Source: Falciphora oryzae (lineage: Eukaryota > Ascomycota > Sordariomycetes > Magnaporthales > Magnaporthaceae). From it: 64,000 nt of DNA. Numbering within the stretch: position 1 is the first letter of the stretch; each line of letters begins with the position of its first letter. Position numbers and translations under genes: made by a program. Under the pieces are notes generated by a model. That model saw only the letters and a list, made by a program, of their open reading frames with translations. It did no database searches and had not been told where the DNA came from. Below, in pieces: positions 43,454 to 53,192 of this stretch. The stretch is from positions 2,205,630 through 2,269,629 of the forward strand of contig JNVV01000002.1 in assembly GCA_000733355.1 (NCBI GenBank), in the 5' to 3' direction.

Positions 43454-45135
43454 CCTCCCCGCTGGGAAATGCCATGGAGGCGGCCTCACCCCAGGACCTG
43501 TCGTGGCCGCTCAGCAACTACTTCATCAGCTCCAGCCACAACACGTACCTCACCGGCAACCAGCTCTCCAGCGACTCCAGCACCGACTCGTACAAGGACG
43601 TGCTGTTGAGGGGGTGCCGATGCATCGAGATTGACGTGTGGGACGGCGAGATGATGTACACGCCCAGCAACGACCCAAAATATCGGAAGGAAGGAGAGGA
43701 CCCCCCGGAAGAGGGCCCGCAGAGGCTGGGCAGGAGGGACCGCATGATCATCAAGATCGGCAAGTGGGCGCTGGAGAAGTTCGACAAGAACGGCGGCGTG
43801 GACCCTGAGGGGAGGACCATCGAAGATAGGCTCAGCGACATGGTCAAATACGAGCCCCGGGTTCTTCACGGCTTCACCCTGACCAAAGAGGTCTCCTTCC
43901 GCAGCGTCTGCCGCGTCGTCAAGGAGTACGCCTTCGCGACCACGGACCTGCCCCTCATCGTCAGCCTCGAGGTCCACTGCTCCCCGGTGCAGCAAGGGGT
44001 CATGGTCGACATAATGGAGGAGGCTTGGGGCGAGTTCTTGCTGCCTGCCCCCGAGAGCCAGCCGACTTCACTGCCGTCACCCGACGAACTGCGCAGGAAG
44101 ATCCTGGTCAAAGTCAAGTACGTGCCCGAGGAGGGCCCCGCGCAAGACGACGAGAGCATGTTCGAGATGGTGGAAGACGGCAAGGAAAAGAAGGCTCGAA
44201 AGGTCAAGGCCCCCAAGGTCACTCAGCGCCTTAGCCGGCTCGGCATCTACACGCGAGGCGTCACCTTCAAGTCCCTTTCCCAGCCCGAGGCCACGATGCC
44301 CAACCATATCTTCTCCCTGTCAGAGCAGGGGGCTGCCGAAGTCCAGCAGAAGCAGCCGGTCGAGTTTTTCCAACACAACAAAAACTACCTTATGCGCCTC
44401 TACCCCGGGGGCATGCGGGTTGATTCGTCCAACTTTGACCCGGTCATCTTCTGGCGCACCGGCGCGCAGGTCGTGGCTCTCAACTGGCAGTCCTGGGACG
44501 CGGGCATGATGATAAACGAGGGCATGTTCGCCGGCTCGGACGGCTACGTGCTCAAGCCCGACGGCTACCGCGGGGCCAAGGAGTGGACCCCGGTCCAGGA
44601 GGAGTCGCAGCTGCCGCACAAGACGCTCGAGCGCGTGGCCATCACCATCCTAGCGGCGCAGAACATACCGCTGCTGAGCAAGCACGACAAGCCCGCCAAC
44701 TTCATCCCGTACGTCAAGGTGGAGCTGCACACGGAGCCGCACGTGTTCGACGGGGTGAAGCAGCAGGAGGGCGGGCAGGCCCGGCCGGCGGTCGAGTACC
44801 GGGGCCAGACGGAGAGAAAGAAGGGCACGAGCCCCGACTTCGAGGCCGAGGTGATCGAGTTCCAGAATATCGAAAGTGTGCTTCCGGAGCTGGCCTTCCT
44901 GACGCTCGTCGTCATGAACGACGTGGTCGGGCCGGATGTCATGGCGGCGTGGGCGTGCATCCGCCTCGACAGGCTGAGGCCCGGGTACCGCTTCGTCAGG
45001 CTGATGGACAAGGACGGTGTGCCGAGCAAGGGTATCTTACTGATCAAGACGGATATGATTGAGGGCGTCGCACCCGCGCAACCTACTCAGGCCGAACTGG
45101 GGGAGGCAGACGAGGCGGTTCACGAACTCGCATAG
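43186..45135 (+). CDS. PLC1: Phosphoinositide-specific phospholipase C
   Basis: Single exon, 649 aa. It hydrolyses PIP2 to inositol trisphosphate and diacylglycerol at the membrane in a calcium-dependent way. An EF-hand-like helical region spans about 30-95. The X domain includes SSSHNTYLTGNQL (first catalytic His, H118), RCIEIDVWDG (metal ligands E148 and D150) and LIVSLEVHCSPVQQG with the second catalytic His. The canonical ENHC is EVHC here. A Lys/Glu-rich linker (MVEDGKEKKARKVKAPK) precedes the Y domain, which has NYLMRLYPGGMRVDSSNF and GYVLKPDGYR. A C2 domain begins at about 485 (RVAITILAAQNIPLL) and extends to near residue 625. No PH domain is seen, as in short fungal PLCs. IPK1 lies 927 bp downstream on the same strand. 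Confidence 0.94.
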   Translation: MSREFPIQQHKAGGGHPSAERQGVNDRLDESLLGHYSKVFARYSGPNNKWTRDQVAVFMQHVQLEDANGPAGYLAEKDELEFSEFLQYMTSPLGNAMEAASPQDLSWPLSNYFISSSHNTYLTGNQLSSDSSTDSYKDVLLRGCRCIEIDVWDGEMMYTPSNDPKYRKEGEDPPEEGPQRLGRRDRMIIKIGKWALEKFDKNGGVDPEGRTIEDRLSDMVKYEPRVLHGFTLTKEVSFRSVCRVVKEYAFATTDLPLIVSLEVHCSPVQQGVMVDIMEEAWGEFLLPAPESQPTSLPSPDELRRKILVKVKYVPEEGPAQDDESMFEMVEDGKEKKARKVKAPKVTQRLSRLGIYTRGVTFKSLSQPEATMPNHIFSLSEQGAAEVQQKQPVEFFQHNKNYLMRLYPGGMRVDSSNFDPVIFWRTGAQVVALNWQSWDAGMMINEGMFAGSDGYVLKPDGYRGAKEWTPVQEESQLPHKTLERVAITILAAQNIPLLSKHDKPANFIPYVKVELHTEPHVFDGVKQQEGGQARPAVEYRGQTERKKGTSPDFEAEVIEFQNIESVLPELAFLTLVVMNDVVGPDVMAAWACIRLDRLRPGYRFVRLMDKDGVPSKGILLIKTDMIEGVAPAQPTQAELGEADEAVHELA

Positions 45136-46062
45136 CTGAGCTTGGACTGAAAGCGCCCGCTGCCTTTTGTAATTGTCGTGATCTGCCTCTTAATCATGTG
45201 TTAACAACGGGGGTTCTAGGGCGTACGTAAATCTGAAACATTTTATAGCTTATTTGGAAAGTCTGTGTGTAAAAAAGAGAGGTTGGCCATGCCCGTTGGG
45301 TCATCACATCTCATGTCGTGTCGAGTGAGGAGAAAGTGGTACAGATGCAGGTACTCTCTCGGCGGTTCCCCACTGTGACGTTTTGGGCCCCGCTCCTCCT
45401 GGCCGGAATCAGGTCTGGACCGCCAGCAATTCTGGACACTGACTTGGCAAGCTCGTAACCGGCCGTGGAGCGCCGCCCTAACACATTGACGGAAGGCGGC
45501 CCGATGGGGGCTGACAGCCTCGTGTAGCTTACTCTGCGCGTACAGTACATGGATGCGAGGTGCAGGAAGCTCTGGGGCTGCCGGGTTGAACTTGGGGCCG
45601 TCCGAAGCTGCCTGCAAGGGTCAACGCTGCGTGCCAACTGCCGCGGACCTGCCCTGTTTTGCTTTCCCATGTGCCTCGCTCGTGGCTGGCACCGCTGCTT
45701 CGTGTGTTGGAAGGGGACGCCTGGAGTCTCTAGCTAGCAGTGAGACCTGGTGGGCGCAGCTGCGGGCGGCACGCCACCCGTCGCGTTACTAGACTGGACA
45801 CATCCCGCTGACCACAGTACGACCACGGGACACAGCCCATCTGCCCATCCATCCATTCTCCATTCGTACCAACCGCCATTTTAGGTTGTATGCATCAAAC
45901 ATCCACCGCATCAACAGTGTCCGAGTGTCTAGAGTAACCCCAACATCCACAATCACACTCGTGCGACCATATATACTAGTCATCGACTGCCTTTCTCTGA
46001 GGTACCTCCCCTTGTATATATACCGCCTCGGTTTCCTGGGGAATCGGGCAGGGCCGCCCTTC
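45136..46062. promoter_or_regulatory. Spacer between phospholipase C and IPK1
   Basis: No supported gene. The last 170 bases are AT-richer with TATATA near 45969-45974 and 46015-46021, plausible core-promoter sequence for IPK1. The frame of IPK1 is open upstream to about 45886 but has no ATG before 46063. Confidence 0.45.
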
Positions 46063-47204
46063 ATGGATGCCAAGGGCCCCAATGCGGACACCCGCCTCCC
46101 ACAGTCGCCAACCATGCCGACAGCCGGCGATCCGGCATCGGTGCTGCAGCACACCCCAAAGAGCCAGCCCTTTCCGCAGGGCACCGGCCCGTCGGTGCGC
46201 TACGTCGCCGAGGGCATGGCCAACATCGTCTTCAGCTTCCCCGGCGCCAAGGAAAACATGCGGGATCTGCTGATCAGGGTGCCCAAGGAGGTGACTGGCG
46301 ACTACGACGACATCCACAGGCACTGGTGCCAGTACATCTACCCGCTCTTCCGTCCCGCCGACCTGGTGCCCCAGTACCTGGTGACCCTCGACGGGACCGC
46401 CAACAGCGACCTCGTGCGCTCCGCCATCAAGGAGGAGCTGGAATCGGTTGAGAAGGAGAAGGGCCGTCCGCTCAAGTTCAGGGGCTCCAAGCTCAAGGAA
46501 GACATCCGAGATGCCATGTTGGTCCGAAACATGCGACCAAGTGAGTGAGCCGTCTGGACGGTGCCTGTGCCGGACAGCCCTCTCTTTGATTCGGAAGAAC
46601 TGTCAGCTGATCCAGGCGGTGTCTAGGGGATGATGAGGAGAAGCTGATCGAGTTCAAGCCCAAGTGGCTCGCCCAATCCCCCACCGCGCCGGCCGGAGCC
46701 AAGCGGTGTCGCAACTGCGCCCGTGAGGCCCTCAGGACGCGCAAGAAGGGCGAGGGCAGTGGTCCCATCCTGTGCCCCCTGCGCCTTCTGGACCGCGACA
46801 GCCCGGAGTCCGTGAGGATCGTGTGCGACACCGTCACGGCCGGCCAGGGGGCCGTCTTCGCCGAGGGCTCGCGCGCGCTCGAGAGCCTGCGCGGGTGGCT
46901 GCTCACCAATGAGCTGCTGCCGCGGCTGCGCGACGCCCAGGTCGGCAACGACAGCGTCGGCGTGCTCGAGCCCAAGGACACCTTCAGCCTCGGCCGGGCC
47001 ATGACGCTTCGCGACTGCACCTGCTACGTCCGCCTGGCGTCTGCCGGCGGCGCGACCGAGGCCCGGCTCGGCGACCTCGACCTAAAGGATCAAGAGACCA
47101 AGCTCGAGTACTGGAGAAACATGGAGCTCGAGCTGATCGAAGGCGGCTGGTACATGGGCACCGAAAACCCCAAAGTCAAAACAACCTGTCTCCTGGAAGC
47201 TTGA
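46063..47204 (+). CDS. IPK1: Inositol-pentakisphosphate 2-kinase
   Basis: Two exons, 46063-46540 and 46627-47204. The 86-bp intron has a GTGAGT donor and a TCTAG acceptor; the protein is 351 aa. It phosphorylates inositol pentakisphosphate at position 2 to give IP6, used in mRNA export and phosphate sensing. The N-lobe contains VRYVAEGMANIVFSFPG, with the glycine-loop equivalent GMAN, and LLIRVPKE with the likely ATP lysine. Exon 2 opens with the family hallmark IEFKPKWLAQSP (about 165-176) and RCRNCAREALR. The C-terminus carries LRDCTCYVRL and YWRNMELELIEGGWYMGTE. The start MDAKGP is the first ATG in frame. The position directly after phospholipase C links the first and last enzymes of the same pathway. 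Confidence 0.9.
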
Positions 47205-47553
47205 ATGGGAGTTGGCTGAACCTGGGGGAAAGGGACTTTGATCCAAGCTTCCCATCTAACACGAAACGTGGAGCGAAAACGATCGAGATGGACGGCAAAC
47301 CTTGGATAAGATTCCAAGGAATAGACGACTGAAGAGAAGGAACGGGAATGAAGAGAGGAAGTTGGTATATAAATAAGCTTAATAGCGGCGCACTCTTGAG
47401 GAGTAGCGCATGGTATCCCGTTTTTTGCATGTCCCTGAACGCCTCTATCCTGTAAAACATCAAAGGGCAAAAACAGGGCAAATCAGCCCAAGACCCAGCC
47501 AACCCATGATTGACGGTTTTCGCAAGAATGTCGAGAAACCCAAAAACATGCCG
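47205..47553. other. Convergent 3' spacer between IPK1 and YAF9
   Basis: 349 bp without coding signal. It contains both 3' UTRs. Confidence 0.5.
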
Positions 47554-48500
47554 CTACTTGGCGGCATTTTGTTTCTTTAGCTTCTGCAGCGCCGCCTCCT
47601 TCTTCTTGAGCTGGTCTTGCATCTGGGTCGCGAGGGCCTGGGCCTTCTCCTGCGCCTTCTTAAGGCGCTCGATCTCGAGCTTCTCCGTCTCCTTGCTGAA
47701 CGGCTGGCCGGGCCTGTTGGTCAGCGGTATCATGGCGCTGCGCGCCAGGACGCCGCCCTCGCTGCGGACTCCAACAGTGGATGCCGCGGCGGCCCCCTTC
47801 CCTTTCCCCTTGCCGCCCTTGTTGCCGCCGCTCTTGCCGGCGGCGGTGCCCGGGGGCGGGGGCAGGGCGCCGCTGGTCAGAACCTCGTAGAAGGCCTCGT
47901 AGGGCTCGTTGAAGATCTGCTCCTCGTAGACCCAGGCGACGACCTCGCCCGACGCCTTCATGGCGTCCTTCTCGGCCTCGGTGCGGCCGTAGGGGTGCAG
48001 GTGCAGGTGGTGGTAGAGCGTCTGCGCCTTCTCGCCCGACTCCTGCGCGTAGTAGAGCTTGATGGCGATCTCGAACTCGCCCCAGCCCGTCTCGTTTACG
48101 ACGAACGCCTTGCCGGCCTCGCCGTCGACCACTGCATTAAGAAACCAGATGATTGTTAATTATTTCCTGCTGAGTGCAAGGTGGGTGCATGGTTGTTTTC
48201 GAAGCCAGACAGCTGTATGCGCGTGCGGCCAGAGACTCGGGGCCAAGGCAGCCACGTACTGCGGATGTGGTTCGGGATGGACTCGTGCAGCTTGAACTGC
48301 ACGCGCTTCAGCCAGTACGTCACGTCGGTGTCCTCGACGCCCTTGACAAAGACCTGCCACGAGTGGGTGTGGTCGTCGGGTACGCCCGGCGGCTTCGGGT
48401 TCTTGTCGTCGTCGAACGGCTTCGCCGTCGTGCCGTAGATGAAGGGCCGGTGGATCGAGACGCCCTTTGCGCGCTTGCCTAGATTGCTTTGCGGCGCCAT
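47554..48500 (-). CDS. YAF9: YEATS-domain protein Yaf9 (NuA4/SWR1 subunit)
   Basis: Two exons, 48500-48260 and 48131-47554. The 128-bp intron starts GTACGT and ends TGCAG; the protein is 272 aa. Yaf9 reads acylated histone H3 within the NuA4 acetyltransferase and SWR1 remodeller. The YEATS domain spans about 12-140: RPFIYGTTAKPF, then THSWQVFVKG, VTYWLKRVQFKLHESIPN, TGWGEFEIAIKLYY (aromatic acyl-lysine cage) and LYHHLHLHPYG. A Gly/Lys-rich linker (GGNKGGKGKGKG) and a C-terminal coiled coil (EKLEIERLKKAQEKAQALAT) follow, as in Yaf9. Joining restores NHIR-MVDGEAG in frame. It is divergent from the COQ11-like gene across 447 bp. Confidence 0.93.
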
Positions 48501-48947
48501 GATCCGTCGTCGTCGTCGGCGGGTAGCATCGCCGCAATGGTTGGTGTTTTTTGGAGGACGAGAGCCGACGAGACCGGCAATGAGCGGGCACCCAAGGAAA
48601 CAGCAGCCTTGTATTTTCGGGCGCATTAGTGGATCTCTATCCCAGGCAAGGACCGGGGTTCTATTGGCTGCGATGACGAAACTGTGGGGGTTGTGTTTGC
48701 AATCGTCCCATCGGAGCCGATCTGGCTCAGCCTTGTGTTGAGTGAGATCAGAAATTCGATTGATGATGGCATGATGGGAAAGGACCCTTGTGGAGGCGGG
48801 AAACCGGTGCATTTTGATTTTGGCGTCTGTTTCGTACTCGGGACAGACAATGCGTCGACTCTAAAACGCCCAAACCTCCAATATCTTGTCCCAAGAATCA
48901 CACAGTTGCTTCTAACCACCAACCGTGAATGTGAACCGGCCGGCGAA
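48501..48947. promoter_or_regulatory. Bidirectional promoter region YAF9/COQ11-like
   Basis: 447 bp. An ATTGG (reverse CCAAT) lies near 48663-48667 and a GATGACG half-site follows. No gene is supported. Confidence 0.5.
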
Positions 48948-49898
48948 ATGTCTACAACAGCCGCCAAGAGACTCGTCGTCTGCGGAGGCAACGGCTTCGT
49001 GGGGTCGAGGATATGCAAACACGCAGTCACGAGGGGATGGGACGTCACTTCAATAAGGCAAGTCCTCGCCCAGAAACCGATCAAGATTCAAGGACAAAAA
49101 TTCTAATGAGAACATAGCCGCTCTGGTGAGCCACACTGGGCTTCGGTGACCTCATCCCCGTCGCCACCAGCCTGGGCCCACAAGGTCAGCTGGGAGAGGG
49201 CAGACATCTTCCGGCCGGAGCAGTGGGCGCCCCTGCTCAAGGGGGCTGACTACGTCGTGCACAGCATGGGCATCCTGCTCGAGGCCGACTACAAGGGCGT
49301 CATCTCGGGCCGCGAGTCCCCCATCGCCGGCCTGCGCAAGGCGTTCGCCGGCGGGCCGGGAGCATCGGCGGGCGCGGCGCCGAACCCTCTGGAGCCGCAT
49401 TCCCAGCAGCAGCAGCAGCAGCCGCCCCCAGCCGCCGCGACGCTGACCTACGAGAGGATGAACCGCGACAGCGCCCTCATCCTGGCCAAGGAGGCGGCCA
49501 AGGAGGGCGTGGACGCCTTCTGCTTCCTGTCGGCGGCCGCCGGCGCGCCCGTGCTGCCCGCGCGCTACATCAGCACCAAGCGCGACGCCGAGAGCCTCAT
49601 CTCGAGCGGGTACCCCCGGATGCGCGGCGTCTTCGTCCGCGCCCCCTTCATGTACGACAGCTCCAGGGCCTTCACCATCCCCATAGCGGCGGCGGCCGGC
49701 CTGGGCAGTCTCTTCAACCGGGCCACTGGCGGCGTCCTGGGCGGCTTCCTGGGCTCCGGCGCTGTCAAGCCTCTAAAGGTTGAGGATGTCGCCGCTGCCG
49801 TCGTCGAGGCTTTGAGTGACGATCAGGTAATGGGTCCTGTTGAGGTGCCTGAGATCGAGGAGCTGGCGAATAAGGGCTGGAGAAAGGAGATGCTTTGA
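48948..49898 (+). CDS. COQ11: COQ11-like atypical short-chain dehydrogenase (coenzyme Q biosynthesis, mitochondrial)
   Basis: Two exons, 48948-49057 and 49118-49898, giving 296 aa. The 60-bp intron begins GCAAGT: only this donor joins AG to C-CGC and yields TSISRSGEPHW, the continuous family sequence. An NAD(P) Rossmann glycine motif GGNGFVG lies at 13-19. Downstream are ERADIFRP, DYVVHSMGILLE, the long insertion with a Gln run (SQQQQQQPPP) and YISTKRDAE, an active-site YxxxK. The size and motif order match yeast Coq11/YLR290C and the NDUFA9-like atypical SDR family. In yeast Coq11 associates with the CoQ synthome. The mitochondrial presequence is not obvious beyond a short basic N-terminus (TTAAKR). 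Confidence 0.88.
49058..49117 (+). other. GC-AG intron in the COQ11-like gene
   Basis: Donor AAG|GCAAGT, branch-like TTCTAATG, acceptor CATAG. It is the second GC-AG intron of the window. Confidence 0.85.
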
Positions 49899-50234
49899 GT
49901 TGAAACATGCCATTTCTCCTTTACGGGCTCGATATGGAGAACCTGTATACTGAAAAGGCCTTTGCTTGTAAAGTAGTTGCGTGTATCATTAGGCATATTG
50001 CGGTCCCGGTGCCTCGGGTTAAAAACTCTCCAAAAGAAGAGGTCTTTCTTTGTCTTTTCTTTAGAATACTCAGACCGATCCTTGCCCATAGTGTAAATCC
50101 ATTGATGCCCGCTTGCCCAGTCTTGTAAGCCATCACCATAACCCCTGACGCATGTGAATATGCCCCGTCGTATGAGAAACAAAGATGCCATAAAGAATAG
50201 CTAACCAGAGAATAAAGGAGAGTGTATCAAACGA
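49899..50234. other. Convergent 3' spacer between the COQ11-like gene and SYF2
   Basis: 336 bp without coding signal. It holds both 3' ends. Confidence 0.5.
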
Positions 50235-51233
50235 TCAAATCATGGTGCCACGCTCGAAGCTCTCCCTGATCTCAGCAGTGTACTTGTTGTAGAAGCGAGA
50301 CAGCTTCTGGTTGAACTGCTTGTTCTTGTCGTTGATGTAGGTGACGTCGTCGTCGTCGCCGTTCTTAGCCATGCGGGCCTTCCGCTTCTTGGCGGCGACG
50401 TCTTCGGCCTTCTTCATGTCGTTGACGAGGCGGTCAATAGCGGCCTTGTCGGGCTTGTTGTTGGCGAACGAGGTGGAGTCGGCGGTCGAGTAGAAGGAGC
50501 CGTCGCGGTCGACGGCGATGAGCTCGCCGTCCTCGGTCTCGACTATGTCGAGAGTCCCCGCCGCCGCGGCCTTCTCGATCGCGGCCATCTTGTCCCTGGC
50601 GTAGCGCTCCATGTCCGGGGGCATGTTCTTCAGCTGCCTCTTGTAGATCTTCTGGGCCTCCTGGCGGAAGTCCTGGAAGGCGTTGTTGTCGCGGGCCGAC
50701 TCCTTCTTCTTCATGCGCTTGTCCCACTGCTCGCTCTCCTCGATGGTCCAGTCCCAGGCCCGCTTGCGCTCAAAGTCGCCGCCCGCCTCCTCGACGTCGG
50801 CCTTGAGGATCTTGTGCGACGCGATGGCGTGGCGCCGGTGCAGCGCCGTCAGCTGCGACGGGTCAGTAGCCAGTCGCCGCGACTCGGCCGTCGCCGCCTT
50901 GAGGTTTTGGTCCGATGACTTCTTGGCCCGCTCCTGCAGCGCGCGGAAACGGGCCATCCGGTCCGCCGCCTTGTCGGCCGCAGACTGTGTGTCTGGTTCT
51001 ACTGTTGCCGCCGGGGCGGGGTCTTCTGAGCGGCTGCCGGCGGCCGCCGAGTCTGTTGATTCCTCCGGCCTGTCTCCTGTTGCTTCGTCGTTGGATTTCA
51101 TGGGCTCGTCGGTATTCGTGGGCTCGTCGCTGGCCGCTGTCTCGTCGGGTGTCGGGGCCTTGGCAGCAGCGGCCTCCTCTTCCACGACCGCCTTTGACGA
51201 CCGAGTCGTCTTTCTCTTCTTTGCCGGGGGCAT
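50235..51233 (-). CDS. SYF2: Pre-mRNA-splicing factor Syf2
   Basis: Single exon, 332 aa from the ATG at 51233. The frame stays open upstream, but MPPAKKRKTTRSS is the natural nuclear-protein start. Syf2 is a spliceosome component of the Prp19-associated (NTC) group, contacting Cef1 and Isy1. The N-terminal 100 residues are acidic, Ala/Thr/Pro-rich and disordered. The SYF2 domain follows, with RMARFRALQERAKKSSDQN, HRRHAIASHKILKADVEEAGGDF, KRAWDWTIEESEQWDKRMKKK, the Y-KRQLKNMPPD motif and, at the end, DVTYINDKNKQFNQKLSRFY. The first 16 residues look like a nuclear localisation signal. It is divergent from the gene at 51720. Confidence 0.94.
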   Translation of the reverse strand: MPPAKKRKTTRSSKAVVEEEAAAAKAPTPDETAASDEPTNTDEPMKSNDEATGDRPEESTDSAAAGSRSEDPAPAATVEPDTQSAADKAADRMARFRALQERAKKSSDQNLKAATAESRRLATDPSQLTALHRRHAIASHKILKADVEEAGGDFERKRAWDWTIEESEQWDKRMKKKESARDNNAFQDFRQEAQKIYKRQLKNMPPDMERYARDKMAAIEKAAAAGTLDIVETEDGELIAVDRDGSFYSTADSTSFANNKPDKAAIDRLVNDMKKAEDVAAKKRKARMAKNGDDDDVTYINDKNKQFNQKLSRFYNKYTAEIRESFERGTMI

Positions 51234-51719
51234 GGTGTGAAGGGATAGATTTTCCTGATACAACCAAGAAGTGCCAAATGAAGCAGAGCCTTGGTGTGGC
51301 TCAGAGCGTGATGCGCGGCGCTGGAGCAGGTTGTTTGGAGTAAGGTTGACAATGGCGCTATTGCGGAGACAACTTTTGGAAGACAGACAAGAAGATGGGG
51401 CGCCCGTACGGCCTGCGCCATTGGTGAAAGGCACGCTGGCTGCCCACTCAAGTGGGCGACAATTACCCCAGACATGCAGGGGTTTGCTAGCACAGCGGCC
51501 TCGTGTCACAGGCTGCATGCTCTCAACCTTCCTCCTCTTTTGTGCGATTTCCCGTCGCAACTTCAAAAATCTCGGGATCCAAATATCGTTATTGCCGTCA
51601 ATCTCACATCCCTCTTTTGATCAGCAAACTCCAAAATGAATCAATGAGGCACTCGGGCCGGTTGTCATGCTGCGAGAACGCCAGGCGCATGCGCGGGGCA
51701 AAGACGGACTGAACACACC
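51234..51719. promoter_or_regulatory. Divergent promoter region of SYF2 (-) and the gene at 51720 (+)
   Basis: 486 bp. The SYF2 frame happens to be open through part of it, but that lacks homology. No distinct promoter motif is recognised. Confidence 0.45.
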
Positions 51720-53192
51720 ATGAATGGAATAAGAGGACACGCTCTGGGTTTCTGCCGCCAGCTACCTCCGTCGAACCCCTTGGGGCAATATCAAGTGAGG
51801 TTTGCACACAAGCGGATAAGATGGCGGCGCAGCAGGCTCATCAAAGCCACTATTGCCATGAGGGACTCGATCACACCCTTTGAGCTTCCTCTCCGCGCCC
51901 TGGACCTCGATGCCGAGGACTCCCCATACACCCGCGACTTCGACGAGCGGGATAGCGCCCACCAGCACCAGAAATGGCGGACTGCCGACGCGGACCTAGA
52001 GGCCGTCATGGAGAGGCTCGGGCGCGTGCCTGATGAGGCTGCCGCTGCTCTCAAGCGGCGCGAAGCGATTAGGGCGGCGCCGTACCACCCCTGGCGCGTC
52101 AACGAGTGTGACGCCCTCTCTGCCGCGCTCATGGGGCTCGAGAGGCCGGCCAACCTCCCTGAGGATCCGGACGCCGAGCGCCGCTACGGGGTTCTTGCGC
52201 AAGTTGCACACCACAACGCTGCCCGTTCCTCTGCCATGGAAGCCACGTCGACCGTTGTCTTGTTCATGCTGCGCGAGCTGCAGCGACATCCGAGGCCCTC
52301 GACCCTGGATCGCATAAGCTATAAAGACCTCAACTCCCAGATTCGCCAGGCAGACAGTCTTTTGGAGCTTCGCAGGCTGCTTTTCCCGGCTATATCCACC
52401 ATCACGCGGTCCGACAAGGACCTAGTAGCGTGCGGTGCCGAGATGGCCGCGGCTGTCCGGCGGCTGGATGGACTTTCCAAGGAACAATCGCCCAAGACAC
52501 TCACTCTAATCAACAACATACATCTCAACCTGGAATCAAGGGGCATAACAGATCTACCTAGACCGCTGTGTCTTCTAGGCCTGGAAGCTGCGGTCGCTTG
52601 CTCCGAGCTCGAAGCAGCGCAGAAATACATCGAAATCGGCTTGCGTCTGCATCACTTCTCTTCTCCCGACGATGAGGTGTCTCACCTTGTCGCCTCCTGC
52701 CTCAAGCGCATGCTGGATAACAACCTCGGCGCGCGCCCAGGTCTCCACCAGAGACTGCCGCCGCACAGGAACCGGCAGTCTGAGCTCTTCAGACTCCTCA
52801 CCGGCTGGAGCCTCGCTCACAGCCGTGCCCAGCCATCTATACGTGACGTCATCTGGAACTCGGACTCGTACGATCACGCCCGCAAGGCCTACTTTTGTCT
52901 GCTGTGGCAACTCGGCGCCATACGCACAGCTGGTCACGAGGTGGAGTCGACTGGCTCGTCGGCAATGCAGCGCCTCCGGCTCCCGGACAGTAATTCTGTT
53001 GATCCAGAGTTGCAACTCATCGGCAAAACATTCACATACACATTCCCCCAGTTAGCCTCACAACTCAAGACCGAACCACTGGGCGCATACCTCGACGATG
53101 TTGCTCACGATCTGGCGAAAATCAACCGCATAGGGCCGAGCGTCTTCAATGGTGGCGCCACGGATCACGCCGGCGATAGCACATCACGGTGA
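51720..53192 (+). CDS. Unknown protein, probably mitochondrial, helical-repeat-like
   Basis: Single exon, 490 aa. The N-terminal 45 residues are Arg-rich and free of acidic residues (VRFAHKRIRWRRSRLIK), typical of a mitochondrial presequence. The rest is mostly helical and charged, with pairs such as LCLLGLEAAVACSELEAA and YIEIGLRLHHFSSPDDE that resemble TPR/PPR-type helical repeats, but no clear repeat period is visible. The C-terminal half contains LFRLLTGWSLAHSR and YFCLLWQLGAIRT. I do not recognise the family. Coding status is supported by a long uninterrupted frame, a sensible start downstream of SYF2's divergent promoter, and protein-like composition. A mitochondrial gene-expression factor is only a guess. 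Confidence 0.75.
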   Translation: MNGIRGHALGFCRQLPPSNPLGQYQVRFAHKRIRWRRSRLIKATIAMRDSITPFELPLRALDLDAEDSPYTRDFDERDSAHQHQKWRTADADLEAVMERLGRVPDEAAAALKRREAIRAAPYHPWRVNECDALSAALMGLERPANLPEDPDAERRYGVLAQVAHHNAARSSAMEATSTVVLFMLRELQRHPRPSTLDRISYKDLNSQIRQADSLLELRRLLFPAISTITRSDKDLVACGAEMAAAVRRLDGLSKEQSPKTLTLINNIHLNLESRGITDLPRPLCLLGLEAAVACSELEAAQKYIEIGLRLHHFSSPDDEVSHLVASCLKRMLDNNLGARPGLHQRLPPHRNRQSELFRLLTGWSLAHSRAQPSIRDVIWNSDSYDHARKAYFCLLWQLGAIRTAGHEVESTGSSAMQRLRLPDSNSVDPELQLIGKTFTYTFPQLASQLKTEPLGAYLDDVAHDLAKINRIGPSVFNGGATDHAGDSTSR

